Source: Myxococcota bacterium
GTDB lineage: Bacteria; Myxococcota_A; UBA9160; PR03
Direction: 5' to 3'
Assembly (NCBI GenBank): GCA_030066475.1
Contig: JASJBO010000113.1
Coordinates: 1-13,690, forward strand
Length of the DNA: 13,690 nucleotides
Under the pieces are notes generated by a model, which saw only the letters and a list, made by a program, of their open reading frames with translations, was not told where the DNA came from and did no database searches. Within the stretch, counting starts at the first letter, position 1. Every line of letters starts with the position of its first letter. The position numbers and the translations under genes were made by a program. Shown here one piece after another: positions 13,633-13,690 of the stretch.

Positions 13633-13690
13633 TCCTGGAGCGCGCCGCGCGCGACCCCGACGGGCTCGCGCTCGACGACGGCACCCGGCG
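13629..13690 (+). CDS. second acyl-CoA ligase, N-terminal fragment (cut by the window edge)
   Basis: A GTG at 13629 overlaps the stop of the preceding ligase as GTGA and opens a frame to the window end. The about 20 visible residues (VILERAARDPDGLALDDG and onward) have the pattern of the extreme N-terminus of AMP-forming ligases, in which 'A..DPD..AL.DG.R' precedes the 'TY.EL' helix. This is too short to prove. If right, two ligases are translationally coupled, and this one could be the true FadD3 equivalent or a side-chain ligase. Confidence 0.5.
   Translation, partial: MILERAARDPDGLALDDGTR

Overview
The window is very GC-rich, gene-dense DNA with no gene-free stretch over about 100 bp. It suggests a high-GC, non-actinobacterial environmental bacterium with c-type cytochromes. 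A Myxococcota, Binatota or deltaproteobacterial type would fit, but that is inference and no marker gene is present. No rRNA, tRNA, CRISPR or insertion sequence was seen.

Left part (1-2348, plus strand): the 3' part of an unrecognised conserved protein, then a small membrane-anchored pentaheme cytochrome c, then an exported protein with a C-terminal monoheme cytochrome c domain. The last two look like an electron-transfer pair. A perfect GC hairpin lies between them and the convergent operon.

Central part (2428-12047, minus strand): ten genes read right to left with gaps of 8 bp or less, or overlaps. In transcription order they are ipdA, ipdB, ipdC, echA20, a fadE31-like gene, a fadE32-like gene, a fadA6-like thiolase, an SDR resembling Rv3548c, a second short-type acyl-CoA dehydrogenase, and an SDR resembling Rv3549c. 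This matches the actinobacterial (KstR2-regulon) and proteobacterial (scd) gene sets that degrade steroid rings C and D. The substrate there is HIP, the methylhexahydroindanedione propionate left after rings A and B are removed. FadE30, IpdF and a TetR-type regulator are not in the window.

Right part (12048-13690): a 103-bp divergent intergenic region, relatively AT-rich, carries a plausible sigma70-type promoter for the minus operon with a palindrome in its spacer. On the plus strand follow an AMP-forming acyl-CoA ligase and, overlapping it by 4 bp, the first 62 bp of what looks like a second ligase.

How the genes work together (family knowledge plus inference): a ligase makes the CoA thioester of a steroid-derived acid. 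IpdC and SDRs adjust redox state, EchA20 opens ring D and IpdAB opens ring C. Heteromeric acyl-CoA dehydrogenases, SDRs and the thiolase then take the chain to central CoA metabolites. The most interesting sequence-level observation is that three dehydrogenase genes carry complementary halves of one active site: one alpha-type subunit and two beta-type subunits.
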